64,000 nucleotides of DNA from Psychrosphaera haliotis (lineage in GTDB: Bacteria > Pseudomonadota > Gammaproteobacteria > Enterobacterales > Alteromonadaceae): contig NZ_BAAAFQ010000007.1 of the NCBI RefSeq assembly GCF_039523615.1, positions 496,001 through 560,000 of the forward strand, in the 5' to 3' direction. The notes below the pieces were generated by a model, which saw only the letters and a program-made list of their open reading frames with translations, was not told the origin of the DNA and did no database searches. Within the stretch, counting starts at the first letter, position 1, and the number at the start of each line of letters is the position of its first letter. Below are positions 50,129-60,159 of the stretch, piece after piece. Both the position numbers and the translations under genes were made by a program.

Positions 50129-53100
50129 TTGAATCCTTTTATAAAAGGCAAAGTAGATAAAATAGTGATCGCAGGGATTATTCTTGTGATCCTATTTGTT
50201 TGCCTTGTTATTTCTCCCTTTTATTTAAAGGAAAGAGAAACCAATCGTGAGCAAGCGTTTGCGAAAGAGAAGTTAAACCTTGAGCTTTTACAGCTTAGAA
50301 TATCATCAATAAAAACAGTGTTGCACGATACAGCTGAAACACTCGTGGAAGGTTTGGAAAAGCAAAGTAAAGAGTTTTCACCACTAGCGGATTCGACCTC
50401 TTCAACCGTTGGGCTAAACGAGAGCGATTTTGGCGAGTTTCAATTGAAACGCTATTCATTACTTTCTACCACAGCCAATAAGCAAACAAGTATTTCCTCT
50501 AAAAGCGATTTGCACTATGTGTTGGCGGAGTCTTCTCCATTTTTGTCGACATTCAATGTGCTAAGTAAAAACGACTCTATAGAAGCAATGTATGTTGTTG
50601 CTGATATGGGGGAGTACACTTACCAAGTACTACAAAATCAAAATCGTACATTTTCTATTTCGCTACTAGAATGGCTTAGTTTAAATAAAAGCAAATTTAG
50701 CGGAAGTGGAAGTATTAGTAATATGGTTATTACTCCTCCGTTAGCCAATCGTAATACGTTAGAAAACTTTGTACTTGTATCACTCCCAGTTACCAACCAA
50801 AAACCCGTGTATCTAATAATTGAACTAGATTTGTCGGAGTTGTCTCTTGAGGTGGGCCGTTCGACTAAATACGTATTATGGCAAAAAGAAAACGCTAGGG
50901 TGGTGAGTTCAAATATCGAAATTGGTGCAGAAACAACTTCAAATGTTCAAAGCTTTTTACTTTCTAAATATATCCCCAAGCCTTGGCACGATATATTGTT
51001 TGCTGGTGAAGCAACAGACAGTATTTACACATCAATTGATAAAAACGAATATGTCATTAAAGTCGCTCACGTTTATAACTCCGACTATTTAGCGTTTTTC
51101 TATAAAAATACTCAAAGCATGCAAGCAGCTTTGTGGCAAACCGTGATGATAGAGGGGTTTAAAATAATTGCAGTAGGTGTTGTGGGATTAGCTATATTAT
51201 ACCTATTGGTTTACTACTTATTTGCGAAACCTATTTCCAACTTTCTTAATTTTGTTGAGCAACAAAATAGCCTTTATGAACGTGACTCAACCAAAAAGCC
51301 TAAAGGTTGGGAGCCTTGGTTTGAAAAAATCGCCGTTTCCTATGATGACAATCGTAAGTTGTTTAACTCCTTAGTAGCAAAAAATAAGCAACTAGACGAT
51401 AAAATTAGACGGCGAACACATGAGTTGCAATTACAAACAATATCTAAAGATAGAAACCTTGCCCTAAACAGAGCCATCATCAACTCTATTCCAGATATGA
51501 TTTATTACAAAAACATTGATGGTAGCTTTGTAGGGTGCAATAAGTCCTTCGAATCTCTATGTGGGATAAATGAAGATCAACTTGTCACGCGGACGGTAGA
51601 AGATGTTTTTGAAGAGCGACTAGCTCAAGAATTGTCGAATTTTGATTTTCAGGCCTTACGTTCTAAACGACTGTTTTCGGCAAAGGTATGGCAAAAAGTA
51701 GGAGATGAAGATGTGTTCATTAACTGGCTTGTCGCCCCTATTAGTAATAGCGAAGGTGAGGTATTAGGTACGGTAGGTTTAGGCAGGGACATTACGGAGC
51801 AGGATGCAAACTTACGACAAATAGAGCAGGCTCGATATGACGCTGAACAGGCAAACTTAGCCAAAAGTGAATTTATTGCCAACATGAGCCATGAAATTCG
51901 AACTCCAATGAACGCAATCATTGGTATGCTGGAGTTGCTGAATAATACTGCGCCTACTGCATTGCAATCAACCTACCTTGGTGTGGCCGAATCTTCATCT
52001 CGTCACCTTTTACAGGTTATAAACGATATCTTAGACTTTTCTAAAATGAATGCAGGTATGTTGGAACTTACCTATGAAGAAGTTAATTTAAATGATGTTT
52101 TAGACATTTCCTTTGCTAATAGCTTAGCTACGGCAATGGAAAAAGACCTAATTTTAGATATCCAGTTGCCCCCAAAATTTCCTGAGCTGTTCAATACCGA
52201 CAAGATTAGGCTGAGCCAAATATTTACCAATTTAATCAACAACGCGGTTAAGTTCACCAAAGAAGGCCAAGTGCTTTTCAAAGCTAAAGTGCTCGCAGAA
52301 AACAATGACGACGTGATGGTAATGTTTACAGTAACCGACACGGGGATTGGAATACCAAAAGACAGACAACGTATTATATTTGATGCCTTTTCCCAGGCTG
52401 ATACGTCTATTACGAGGCAGTACGGTGGTACTGGTCTTGGTTTAGCTATTGTATTCCAGTTAGTTGAACTAATGAATGGTGAAATAAGGGTCGAAAGTAC
52501 GGAAGGCAGTGGTACTAGTTTTCATGTTGTATTGCCGCTTCAAAAAATAGCAGAGCAAGCTAAAGTCCATTCTAGTGATAAGCGTTGGGTTGTATTTGCG
52601 ACTAATCCTATGCTTGAACAGTTTTTATTGAACAAGTTAATTACATTTAATCAAGATGCAAAGGTATTAAATAGAGAACTACCGTCCTCTATGTTAATTG
52701 AAGAAAATACGGTTTTAATCTGTCAGCCAGCACTTGTTGAACTGCTCCCTAGCGACTGGAAAGAAGCAATAAAGTCCGGTGAAATTGAGTACCAACCGAT
52801 AATTTTTAATTTATCTAATTTCACAAAAACTATGTTGGGTGACCTGCCTTACAGGCCTATTTTATCAATGCCATTTAGTACAAGTGCACTTGTAACTAAT
52901 TTCCATGAAGTAAGCAATGACGAAAAACATCAAAACTTTTGCCAAGGCGCACATATATTAATCGTAGAAGATAACATAGTTAATCAGCAGGTAACTGCTC
53001 TAATCCTAGACTCACTTGGTGCAACATATGATATTGCTGATAATGGTTTAGAAGGTTTAAGGAAAGTAAATAAAAATCAGTTTGATGCTGTGCTGGTGGA

Positions 53101-53707
53101 TATTCAAATGCCAGTTATGGATGGCCTTACCTTTGCTAAAAAGGTTCGGGCGCAAAACCGATTTGAAACATTGCCTTTAATTGCGATGACTGCACATACT
53201 AGACCAGAAGATCAGCAGCGATCAATTGAGGCCGGTATGTCTCTTCATATCAATAAGCCTATTGAAAGAACTCGATTGGTGAATGCTCTGATGACTTATG
53301 TAACATTCGATACCAAAGAGCCCATCCAAGGTGCTAAAGGGTTACAAGAAGTGCAGGCTAGCTTGCCTGCAAAAGTCTTGGATACGGAAAACTTGCTAAA
53401 ACAAGTTGGTGGTAACTTTGGCTTAATGTTAAAACTTCTTACCTTGTTCAAAGACTCAAAACTTGCAGAGTTAAAAGGTATAAGCACAGAGGTCAATGAG
53501 ATGGAAAGCGTATTGCTCTTTTCTAAGTTTCATAACGTTGAAGGTATGTTGGCCAATATTAGAGCAAGCGCAAGCGTAATTGCTATTCAACAATTGCGTG
53601 CTGCAGTTAAAGCGGAAGAAGAGGAGATGATTCGTCAGTCTGTGATTAACTGGGACAATGCAATCAAAAGGCTAGAGAAAGAAATCTGTTCAATGGTTTC
53701 TCAATGA
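50129..53707 (+). CDS. Hybrid sensor histidine kinase with PAS, REC and HPt domains
   Basis: 1192 residues starting with TTG at 50129, 40 bases after the phoH remnant. TM1 is at about 10-30 and TM2 at about 345-366, enclosing a periplasmic sensor domain. Next come a PAS domain (about 445-560), HisKA with the phospho-accepting His in M-S-H-E-I-R-T-P near 588, HATPase (N-N-A-V-K-F-T, D-T-G-I-G-I, G-G-T-G-L-G-L), a receiver with Asp near 991 (L-V-D-I-Q-M-P-V-M-D-G) and an HPt-like domain with His near 1135 in F-H-N-V-E-G. The signal is unknown. BarA-like architecture; the HPt motif departs from the usual H-x-L-K-G. Confidence 0.88.
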   Translation: MNPFIKGKVDKIVIAGIILVILFVCLVISPFYLKERETNREQAFAKEKLNLELLQLRISSIKTVLHDTAETLVEGLEKQSKEFSPLADSTSSTVGLNESDFGEFQLKRYSLLSTTANKQTSISSKSDLHYVLAESSPFLSTFNVLSKNDSIEAMYVVADMGEYTYQVLQNQNRTFSISLLEWLSLNKSKFSGSGSISNMVITPPLANRNTLENFVLVSLPVTNQKPVYLIIELDLSELSLEVGRSTKYVLWQKENARVVSSNIEIGAETTSNVQSFLLSKYIPKPWHDILFAGEATDSIYTSIDKNEYVIKVAHVYNSDYLAFFYKNTQSMQAALWQTVMIEGFKIIAVGVVGLAILYLLVYYLFAKPISNFLNFVEQQNSLYERDSTKKPKGWEPWFEKIAVSYDDNRKLFNSLVAKNKQLDDKIRRRTHELQLQTISKDRNLALNRAIINSIPDMIYYKNIDGSFVGCNKSFESLCGINEDQLVTRTVEDVFEERLAQELSNFDFQALRSKRLFSAKVWQKVGDEDVFINWLVAPISNSEGEVLGTVGLGRDITEQDANLRQIEQARYDAEQANLAKSEFIANMSHEIRTPMNAIIGMLELLNNTAPTALQSTYLGVAESSSRHLLQVINDILDFSKMNAGMLELTYEEVNLNDVLDISFANSLATAMEKDLILDIQLPPKFPELFNTDKIRLSQIFTNLINNAVKFTKEGQVLFKAKVLAENNDDVMVMFTVTDTGIGIPKDRQRIIFDAFSQADTSITRQYGGTGLGLAIVFQLVELMNGEIRVESTEGSGTSFHVVLPLQKIAEQAKVHSSDKRWVVFATNPMLEQFLLNKLITFNQDAKVLNRELPSSMLIEENTVLICQPALVELLPSDWKEAIKSGEIEYQPIIFNLSNFTKTMLGDLPYRPILSMPFSTSALVTNFHEVSNDEKHQNFCQGAHILIVEDNIVNQQVTALILDSLGATYDIADNGLEGLRKVNKNQFDAVLVDIQMPVMDGLTFAKKVRAQNRFETLPLIAMTAHTRPEDQQRSIEAGMSLHINKPIERTRLVNALMTYVTFDTKEPIQGAKGLQEVQASLPAKVLDTENLLKQVGGNFGLMLKLLTLFKDSKLAELKGISTEVNEMESVLLFSKFHNVEGMLANIRASASVIAIQQLRAAVKAEEEEMIRQSVINWDNAIKRLEKEICSMVSQ

Positions 53708-53713
53708 GAACTT

Positions 53714-53760
53714 AACGGTTTTTTATTAACAACCTAATAGTTTCTTAATAAAAAAACGTT
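53714..53760. terminator. Bidirectional terminator between the kinase and the transglutaminase-like gene
   Basis: AACGGTTTTTTATTAA (53714-53729) pairs with TTAATAAAAAAACGTT (53745-53760) over most of its length around a 15-base loop. A/T runs within the stem serve both converging genes. Confidence 0.7.
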
Positions 53761-53765
53761 AGTGC

Positions 53766-54746
53766 TCAATAAAGTTTCTCAATATTATAAATACCTGAAT
53801 CGATGTAGCGTAAAGAGCTGTCAGCGGCATCAGCAAAAGGTATTAAAGCAGGGCCCACTGGTTCTGTTAGGACGAAGTTTAAGCCATCAACTTCTATTGA
53901 TTTATCATCGGATAATACGGATACGTTCATGCCAAGGAGTGCATGCTCTGGAAGGTAGATCATCACCATTCTCAACTTCGGGTAAAGTTGTTTCATAATA
54001 TGAGCAAAAAGAGTTGCTTTGCTATCACAATCTCCTTTGTTGTGATTTAAAACATGAATAGGAGGTAAGTAACCAGCACCATTGCTAGTGGTTCTACTTT
54101 CCATTTCGTCATATGGGATTGTTTGTATCCAACTCAATAAAAACTTAGCCATTACGCGGGCAGTTGCATTAGGCATTTTTTCTCTCAATGCTTTTATAAT
54201 GGGTGCGGTGGCTTCGGTTCCTTCATTAACAAACCGTTGATGATCAGGCTTAAAATGAATTGTGTTACTTTGCTCAGAGCCTATGATGCCATTAAATTCA
54301 ATATAGTATTCTTGCCTTAAATACTCTTTGAGGGAATCTAAATAAACTTGGTTTAACTTTGCTTCTGTTTTAGCAGGCCATTTAGGGTCTTGGCTTTGCA
54401 ATGTAAATTCAATGTTAGTTTGAGACGGTAAGATTTTTACTTTACCAGCTCTGGGATCTAGCTCACTAATCGCTATTTTAAGCTGCTTTAAAGAAAACAT
54501 TCTGAGTAAAGAAGGGCGCAACGCTTTAAAATGACGATACTCATTACTCAGATCTTTTTTTGTAAGTTGGAAAGCAAAGGTTTGTTGCATTTCGTTTTCA
54601 TCAAGCCAAACATAATTAAACTCAATTGAATTGCCTTGGTTATATTTATTAAAGTTAAGCTGTTTAGCACATAGACTAAAAGAGCTAATGACTAACATGG
54701 AGATCAAAAGTTTAAGGGGGAATTTAATACTCACTAATTGTGTCAT
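53766..54746 (-). CDS. Secreted transglutaminase-like protein
   Basis: 326 residues with a signal peptide ending in S-L-C-A. The C-terminal half has the transglutaminase-like catalytic Cys in N-K-G-D-C-D-S-K-A near residue 240, His in L-P-E-H-A-L-L-G near 270 and the Asp region E-V-D-G-L-N-F near 289. The N-terminal half is an uncharacterised beta-rich domain. It is periplasmic or exported, with an unknown substrate. It lies downstream of recN on the same strand. Confidence 0.75.
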   Translation of the reverse strand: MTQLVSIKFPLKLLISMLVISSFSLCAKQLNFNKYNQGNSIEFNYVWLDENEMQQTFAFQLTKKDLSNEYRHFKALRPSLLRMFSLKQLKIAISELDPRAGKVKILPSQTNIEFTLQSQDPKWPAKTEAKLNQVYLDSLKEYLRQEYYIEFNGIIGSEQSNTIHFKPDHQRFVNEGTEATAPIIKALREKMPNATARVMAKFLLSWIQTIPYDEMESRTTSNGAGYLPPIHVLNHNKGDCDSKATLFAHIMKQLYPKLRMVMIYLPEHALLGMNVSVLSDDKSIEVDGLNFVLTEPVGPALIPFADAADSSLRYIDSGIYNIEKLY

Positions 54747-54817
54747 CAGTAATTTTGACCTTTTGTCATGTAAGCTCTGCTTTATGCGCTTAATTCCGAA
54801 CCTAGCTCGATACCTAA

Positions 54818-56491
54818 CTATGCTGCTTGAGCAATAGCTAAGAGCTCTTTAGCATTCGCTCTTGTTGTATCAGAAATAATATCGCCACCTAATAATCTTG
54901 CTAGCTCATCAACTCTTTCTGTTTCTGTCAATAATGCCATTTTTGTTTCCGTGGCGTTATTAACATTAAACTTGTTTACAAATTGTTGCTGCTGCCCAAA
55001 ACTCGCTACTTGGGGTAAATGAGTCACACAAATAACTTGTGTGTTTTTACTCAACGATTTCATTAACCGTCCTACAGCAGATGCCGTTGGTCCAGATACA
55101 CCAACATCAACTTCGTCAAATAATAGCGTTGGGGTAGTTACCTTTTCAGCAATAATAACTTGAATCGCTAGGCTAATACGGCTTAGCTCACCACCGGATG
55201 CAACTTTTGCTAGTGGCTGTAATGCTTGCCCTTGGTTTGCGCTTACTAAAAACTCAACTGAATCGAAACCAAACTTGGAGAATGACGAATCATCACTTTT
55301 TATTGCAAGTTCAAATTGAGCGCCAGCCATATTTAGGCTTTGCATACTCTTTGTGATTTCAATGGTAAGTTTAGCGGCATTTTTTGTTCGAACTGTAGTT
55401 AATTTTTGAGCCAGTTCAAAATATTGTACTTTCGCTTGGTCAATCTCAACTTCGAGTACATCTAGTTTTTCATCCGTTATAGAAAGACTCTCCAACTCTT
55501 CGGTTAAAGACTGTAATTTAGCTGGTAAGTCGTTTGGTTCAACTTGATGCTTTCGAGCTAGATCCACTAAAGTAGATAAACGAATTTCTATTTCACTTAA
55601 ACGTTGAGGGTTAATGTCTAAGTTATCTGAGTAATTTCTTAGTTCCCCCGCACCTTCTTCTAGTTGTATCAAAGCTGTACTTAGCAGTTCAACCGTTTGC
55701 GAAAGTTGGTCATCAATAGCCGCTGAGCGGTTTAGAGTAGACATAACGTTTTGCAAAACTGAATAGGCATTACCGTCTTCATTTTCATAAAGAAGATCTA
55801 ACGCCTGAAGGCTACTAGAAAGTAACTCCTGACCATGGTGTAAACGTTGATGCTCTTTTTCTATTTCCGAATATTCGTCAATAACTAAATTGGCTTCAAC
55901 AAGTTCATCAACTTGATATTGGAGCAACTGTTTTTGAGCGCTGAATTCTTCTTGTTGTTGTTTTAGAGTTTCTAACTGACGGCTTTTTTCATGCCACTGT
56001 TTATAAGCGTAAGACACTTGTTGGGATAACTCAGTAGAACCACCAAACTCATCAAGTAGATTTCGCTGGAAGTCAGGTTTTGTTAGTAAAGTATGTGCAT
56101 GTTGACCGTGAATACTTACTAACTGGGAACCCAAAGATTTTAATTGAGAGGCTGGTACGGGAGTACCATTAATATAGGCTTTTGAGCGACCCTCTTTAGA
56201 GATGACTCTACGAAGTATGCAATCATTATCGCTTAAGAGGTCTTGGTCTTTTAACCATTCTATTGCTAACGGTAGGTTTTCTACATCAAAACTGGCGATA
56301 ACTTCGGCTTTATCAGCACCAGTTCGTACCATTGATGCATCACTTCTTTCACCAAGTGCTTGCGCTAATGCGTCAATAGCAATTGACTTACCGGCACCTG
56401 TTTCACCGGTAATTGTGGTCATAGCTTGATGCCAATTGACTTCGAGTTGACGAACAATGGCAAAATTTTTAATGGCAATAGAAACTAGCAT
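54818..56491 (-). CDS. recN: DNA repair protein RecN
   Basis: 557 residues from ATG 56491 (M-L-V-S-I-A-I-K-N-F), which aligns with RecN starts; an ATG five codons earlier is less likely. Walker A G-E-T-G-A-G-K-S is near residue 33, the ABC signature A-S-G-G-E-L-S near 441 and Walker B L-L-F-D-E-V-D near 466, with a long coiled coil between. RecN is an SMC-like ATPase that helps repair double-strand breaks. The LexA box at 56515-56530 places it in the SOS regulon. Confidence 0.95.
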   Translation of the reverse strand: MLVSIAIKNFAIVRQLEVNWHQAMTTITGETGAGKSIAIDALAQALGERSDASMVRTGADKAEVIASFDVENLPLAIEWLKDQDLLSDNDCILRRVISKEGRSKAYINGTPVPASQLKSLGSQLVSIHGQHAHTLLTKPDFQRNLLDEFGGSTELSQQVSYAYKQWHEKSRQLETLKQQQEEFSAQKQLLQYQVDELVEANLVIDEYSEIEKEHQRLHHGQELLSSSLQALDLLYENEDGNAYSVLQNVMSTLNRSAAIDDQLSQTVELLSTALIQLEEGAGELRNYSDNLDINPQRLSEIEIRLSTLVDLARKHQVEPNDLPAKLQSLTEELESLSITDEKLDVLEVEIDQAKVQYFELAQKLTTVRTKNAAKLTIEITKSMQSLNMAGAQFELAIKSDDSSFSKFGFDSVEFLVSANQGQALQPLAKVASGGELSRISLAIQVIIAEKVTTPTLLFDEVDVGVSGPTASAVGRLMKSLSKNTQVICVTHLPQVASFGQQQQFVNKFNVNNATETKMALLTETERVDELARLLGGDIISDTTRANAKELLAIAQAA

Positions 56492-56514
56492 AAATTTATC
56501 ATTCAATTAAACAA

Positions 56515-56530
56515 CTGTTGTTACATACAG
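56515..56530 (-). promoter_or_regulatory. LexA (SOS) box upstream of recN
   Basis: The minus strand reads CTGT-ATGTAACA-ACAG, an exact CTGT-N8-ACAG LexA site with matching flanks TA and TT. It lies 24-39 bases before the recN start. Confidence 0.9.
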
Positions 56531-56582
56531 TAATTGGTTTTCGCTAATCTGTCCAATTTTAATTCAATTGAAAATAAAAAAT

Positions 56583-57464
56583 TTAGTAGTTTTGTCTGCC
56601 CCAGTTCAATTTTTTTCTAAGAACATCGTAGTAGTCATAGGCAACAGGGTGAATGAGCCTTAAACCGAGTGGGTGCTTTTTAATGATCACTTCATCACCA
56701 GGCATTACAGAAAGCATAATATGGCTATCACAGCTTATTTGCAGTTGCGCGTCATTTGAATTTGATACAACAATACGTACCTCGCTATCTGCATCAACGA
56801 CTAAAGGCCTGCTACTTAATGTATGTGGAAACATAGGGATTAATGAAATAGCGTTTAAGTCTGGATGAACAATAGGTCCGCCGCCTGACAAAGAGTAAGC
56901 TGTTGATCCCGTTGGGGTGCTTACTATTAAACCGTCCGAGCGTTGGTGGAATACAAAGCTGTTATTAATATAGGCTTCAAACTCAATCATATGAGCAATT
57001 TTATCGGCATGCAAAACAACCTCGTTAACGGCGGAGTTACTTGCTTTAACTGTTTGGTGTCTGTGAACGCTCACATCAAGCAAAAAACGCATTTCAGTTT
57101 TGAACTCACCTGCAATGACTGATTTTAACGTTGATTTGAAGTTTTCTGGGTCTAGGTCCGTTAAAAATCCAAGGTTACCACGGTTAACACCAATGACCGC
57201 AACATCAAAACGGCTCAGCACTCGAGCTGCCCCCAACATGTTGCCATCACCACCAACAACAATTGCTAAGTCACATCGCTTTCCGAGGTCAACTAAACTA
57301 GCAGATTCTATTTGGCTATCAGATACATATTCCTCAATCTGCTCATCAACAATGACAATAACTTCTTCGTTTATTAAAAACTCATAAAGCTCGTTTACGG
57401 TTTGCATTGTCTCTTCATGATTTGCTTTGCCTATCAAACCAATTGTTTTAAAGTGTTTGTCCAT
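56583..57464 (-). CDS. nadK: NAD kinase
   Basis: 293 residues, the family length. It phosphorylates NAD to NADP with ATP. The signature G-G-D-G-N-M-L is near residue 73, N-R-G-N-L-G-F-L near 98 and T-P-T-G-S-T-A-Y-S-L-S-G-G-G near 178. It is cytoplasmic. recN lies downstream on the same strand, and hrcA diverges from its 5' end, the usual order in this group. Confidence 0.95.
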   Translation of the reverse strand: MDKHFKTIGLIGKANHEETMQTVNELYEFLINEEVIVIVDEQIEEYVSDSQIESASLVDLGKRCDLAIVVGGDGNMLGAARVLSRFDVAVIGVNRGNLGFLTDLDPENFKSTLKSVIAGEFKTEMRFLLDVSVHRHQTVKASNSAVNEVVLHADKIAHMIEFEAYINNSFVFHQRSDGLIVSTPTGSTAYSLSGGGPIVHPDLNAISLIPMFPHTLSSRPLVVDADSEVRIVVSNSNDAQLQISCDSHIMLSVMPGDEVIIKKHPLGLRLIHPVAYDYYDVLRKKLNWGRQNY

Positions 57465-57549
57465 TGATTAATTCCGAATCGCCCAAATAATAGCATTAAC
57501 GCGTTATAGCTTGTTTCACCCTGAAAATGAAGTCAGAGTATTAATTTAG

Positions 57550-58578
57550 ATGATAAAAATAAATAAAAATCAAAGAACTGAAGCGGTACTTGAGTTGGTG
57601 ATCAAGAGTTACTTGTCACTTGGCGTGCCAATATCATCTAAGTTTATCGTGGCAGAGTCTGGCATTAATGCAAGCCCAGCAACAATTCGAAACGTAATGA
57701 TGGGGCTTGAGCAAGATGGCTTCATTTATTCCCCGCATACTAGCGCAGGCCGAATACCAACTACCGCCGGATTGCGTCACTATGTAAATCAATTACTAAG
57801 TTTTGAATCTGCCGACGAGGGTATGCTTCAACAGTTAAGCGCCAGTTTAGAAAAGTCTAAAACGCCACCTGAAATGTGTAACAAAGCTGCTCGAATGATT
57901 GCAGATATGACAAATCTAACGGGCCTTGTTGCCATGCCAAAAACAAACAATGTAATGATCCGTCAGTTAGAGCTTGTTCGTCTAGCTGATCAACGTTTGT
58001 TGTGCGTGCTAATTGACCAACATGACGAAGTTCAAAACCGAGTGGTGGATTTACCATTTGTTGTGACGGACGTTTTACTGCAAAACACGTTACAAATGTT
58101 GAACTCAGCCTTAGCGGGTTTCTCATTAGAAGAAGGGCAACAGCGGCTTTCTTATTTTATGAAACAATCGAGCGATGAGGTGCAAGCCTTAGTTAAGGCC
58201 GCGCTGTTTGGCGATGCGGTAGAATTAAATGAACAAGTGCTTTTTAGAGCCGGGGAAACAAGATTATTAAACGATGAGATTGCGACTGATACTGCAAACT
58301 TGAGAAAGGTGCTAAAAAGCGTTTCAAATATCTCAGTGCTACAACCTCTTTTCTCGTCTTGTTGTACAAGTCAGAATGTTCATGTATTTATTGGTGACGA
58401 AATTGGCATCGATTCTTTAAAGAATTGCTCTATTGTTGCTAAGTCGTTTTACAAGGACAATAAAGTAGCTGGTGTCATGGCTGTGGTAGGTCCTAAACGT
58501 ATGGACTATCAGTCGGTCATATTATCTGTCGATTTATCGACGAATATTCTAACATCGGCCTTGAATCATCAGCAGTAA
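57550..58578 (+). CDS. hrcA: Heat-inducible transcription repressor HrcA
   Basis: 342 residues. The winged helix at the N-terminus has V-P-I-S-S-K-F-I-V-A-E-S, S-P-A-T-I-R-N-V-M and Y-S-P-H-T-S-A-G-R-I-P-T, all conserved in HrcA; a GAF-like domain follows. HrcA represses chaperone genes by binding the CIRCE element. No CIRCE inverted repeat is seen upstream of hrcA or grpE here. It lies directly upstream of grpE. Confidence 0.92.
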   Translation: MIKINKNQRTEAVLELVIKSYLSLGVPISSKFIVAESGINASPATIRNVMMGLEQDGFIYSPHTSAGRIPTTAGLRHYVNQLLSFESADEGMLQQLSASLEKSKTPPEMCNKAARMIADMTNLTGLVAMPKTNNVMIRQLELVRLADQRLLCVLIDQHDEVQNRVVDLPFVVTDVLLQNTLQMLNSALAGFSLEEGQQRLSYFMKQSSDEVQALVKAALFGDAVELNEQVLFRAGETRLLNDEIATDTANLRKVLKSVSNISVLQPLFSSCCTSQNVHVFIGDEIGIDSLKNCSIVAKSFYKDNKVAGVMAVVGPKRMDYQSVILSVDLSTNILTSALNHQQ

Positions 58579-58638
58579 TCCCCATAATACGCACCATACA
58601 CATTTTATTTAACACATCAGTTTGGAGTAGTAAGACTC

Positions 58639-59241
58639 ATGTCTGAACAAGAGACTAATAAACAAGCAGAAAATGCCCAAGAAGTAGAGATTAACGAAGC
58701 AGAAGTTGTTACTGAAGAAGTAAACACTGAAAACGTTGATGCGTCTATAGAGACTGTTGATGATCAAATTGCAAAGTTACAAGCTGACTTAGCGGCCGCG
58801 AATGCTCAAATTGATGCTCAAAAAGAATCGGTTGTTCGAGCAGCAGCAGACGTTGAAAATATTCGCCGACGCGCAGCACAAGATGTTGAGAAAGCGAGAA
58901 AGTTTGCGCTTGAAAAGTTTGTAAATGAATTGTTGCCTGTTATTGATAATATGGAACGTGCGATTGAGTTTTCTGACAAAGAAAATGAAACGTTAAAGCC
59001 TGTATTGGAAGGTGTTGAATTAACTCAAAAGTCATTTGTTGATGCAGTATCAAAGTTTGGCGTTGAGATTGTTGATCCTCAAGGTCAAAAATTTAATGCT
59101 GAATTTCACCAAGCAATGGCAATGCAACCATCTGCCGACGTAGAGCCAAATACCGTTATTGCAGTTATGCAAAAAGGTTTCACCTTAAATGGCCGTTTAT
59201 TGCGTCCAGCTATGGTTATGGTATCTAAAGCAGCTGAATAA
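58639..59241 (+). CDS. grpE: Nucleotide exchange factor GrpE
   Basis: 200 residues. An acidic N-terminal region (E-E-V-N-T-E-N-V-D) precedes the long helix with R-A-A-A-D-V-E-N-I-R-R-R and the conserved F-V-N-E-L-L-P-V-I-D-N-M-E-R-A; the beta domain has P-N-T-V-I-A-V-M-Q-K-G-F and ends R-P-A-M-V-M-V-S. GrpE releases ADP from DnaK. dnaK and dnaJ, which often follow grpE, are not found in the window; a terminator ends the unit. Confidence 0.95.
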   Translation: MSEQETNKQAENAQEVEINEAEVVTEEVNTENVDASIETVDDQIAKLQADLAAANAQIDAQKESVVRAAADVENIRRRAAQDVEKARKFALEKFVNELLPVIDNMERAIEFSDKENETLKPVLEGVELTQKSFVDAVSKFGVEIVDPQGQKFNAEFHQAMAMQPSADVEPNTVIAVMQKGFTLNGRLLRPAMVMVSKAAE

Positions 59242-59260
59242 AAGTAAATTCACTGCAACA

Positions 59261-59287
59261 AAAAAAGCACCGAAAGGTGCTTTTTTT
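59261..59287 (+). terminator. Intrinsic terminator after grpE
   Basis: AAAAAAGCACC (59261-59271), loop GAAA, and GGTGCTTTTTT (59276-59286) form an 11-bp stem ending in a T7 run, 20 bases after the grpE stop codon. Confidence 0.92.
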
Positions 59288-59367
59288 ATGTATTCTATTT
59301 AACCGCTGTATTTTGTTGGCGATGTCATTCGTAAAATTAACATCACACAAGCATTAATATTTTCAGA

Positions 59368-60012
59368 CTATTTTTTTAATGTTGCAATAAACTGATTCGA
59401 TTCATCTACTGCTTTACCCATGTCGGCAATGAGCGCTGAAATTTCTGTTTTTAACGAATCAAACTCGCCTTTTATTGCAGATACCGCCGCAGCGTTAAGG
59501 TTGTGCTTAAGGTAAAGTACATTGTCTTTAAGCGTTGCTAATATTGGGTCCATTTTAGACTCAGCTCTGCGCATGCTTCTTAATAATTGTGAAAATTGGC
59601 GCTCAGTTTGTTTTAATTTCTTTTCACTAGCACTTCTAAGGTTCGCATTGCTGTATTGCGTTAGCTCTTCTTGCCACTCATCAAATAAGTCTTCTGCAAC
59701 ATCTTCTACGTCATCAATTTTTTTACTAACTAAAGCTGCCGATTTGAAACTGGATTCATAATCATCGTTAAGTTGATTATAAACTTTCTCAATTTCGCCA
59801 CCTTCAAAATTGGTTAATAAAACCAATCGCTCATATGCTGACTTAAACTCTTCTTGGGTTTCTGTTTGCGCATCTCTTGCTTCTTCTACTCTATCAACCA
59901 AGATTTCACGTTTGTGAACGCCTACTTTTTCCATCGCAGCATAATAAGCAGATTGACACGCCGATAGTAAAATTAGCGTGGATATAACGGTTAACGTTTT
60001 AATTAACTTCAC
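59368..60012 (-). CDS. DUF2959 lipoprotein
   Basis: 214 residues. The signal peptide ends in L-L-S-A-C, a lipobox. The mature part is almost all helix with coiled-coil character and the family blocks Y-Y-A-A-M-E-K-V-G-V-H-K-R, I-L-V-D-R-V and E-A-R-D-A-Q. DUF2959 proteins are common in marine gammaproteobacteria; function unknown. It is divergent from dapB. Confidence 0.85.
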   Translation of the reverse strand: MKLIKTLTVISTLILLSACQSAYYAAMEKVGVHKREILVDRVEEARDAQTETQEEFKSAYERLVLLTNFEGGEIEKVYNQLNDDYESSFKSAALVSKKIDDVEDVAEDLFDEWQEELTQYSNANLRSASEKKLKQTERQFSQLLRSMRRAESKMDPILATLKDNVLYLKHNLNAAAVSAIKGEFDSLKTEISALIADMGKAVDESNQFIATLKK

Positions 60013-60159
60013 ATTAAACTCTCTTTTATAAGTTTTAGTTTTATCCAGTATATGAAAAGTATCGGCAAAAACTACTTTTTATTGAAACTGTTTTATTTAA
60101 GTTTTAATGGTTTACTGTATTATTTCATCATAAACACAACAAGCAGTAGAGAGCAGGCA

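Noticed and set aside
57465..58638. CIRCE element for HrcA near hrcA or grpE
   Set aside because: No TTAGCACTC-N9-GAGTGCTAA-like inverted repeat is visible in either upstream region.
60052..60159. 36-residue hydrophobic N-terminal extension of DapB
   Set aside because: DapB is cytoplasmic and begins with the dinucleotide fold; the ATG at 60160 has the ribosome site and gives the normal length.
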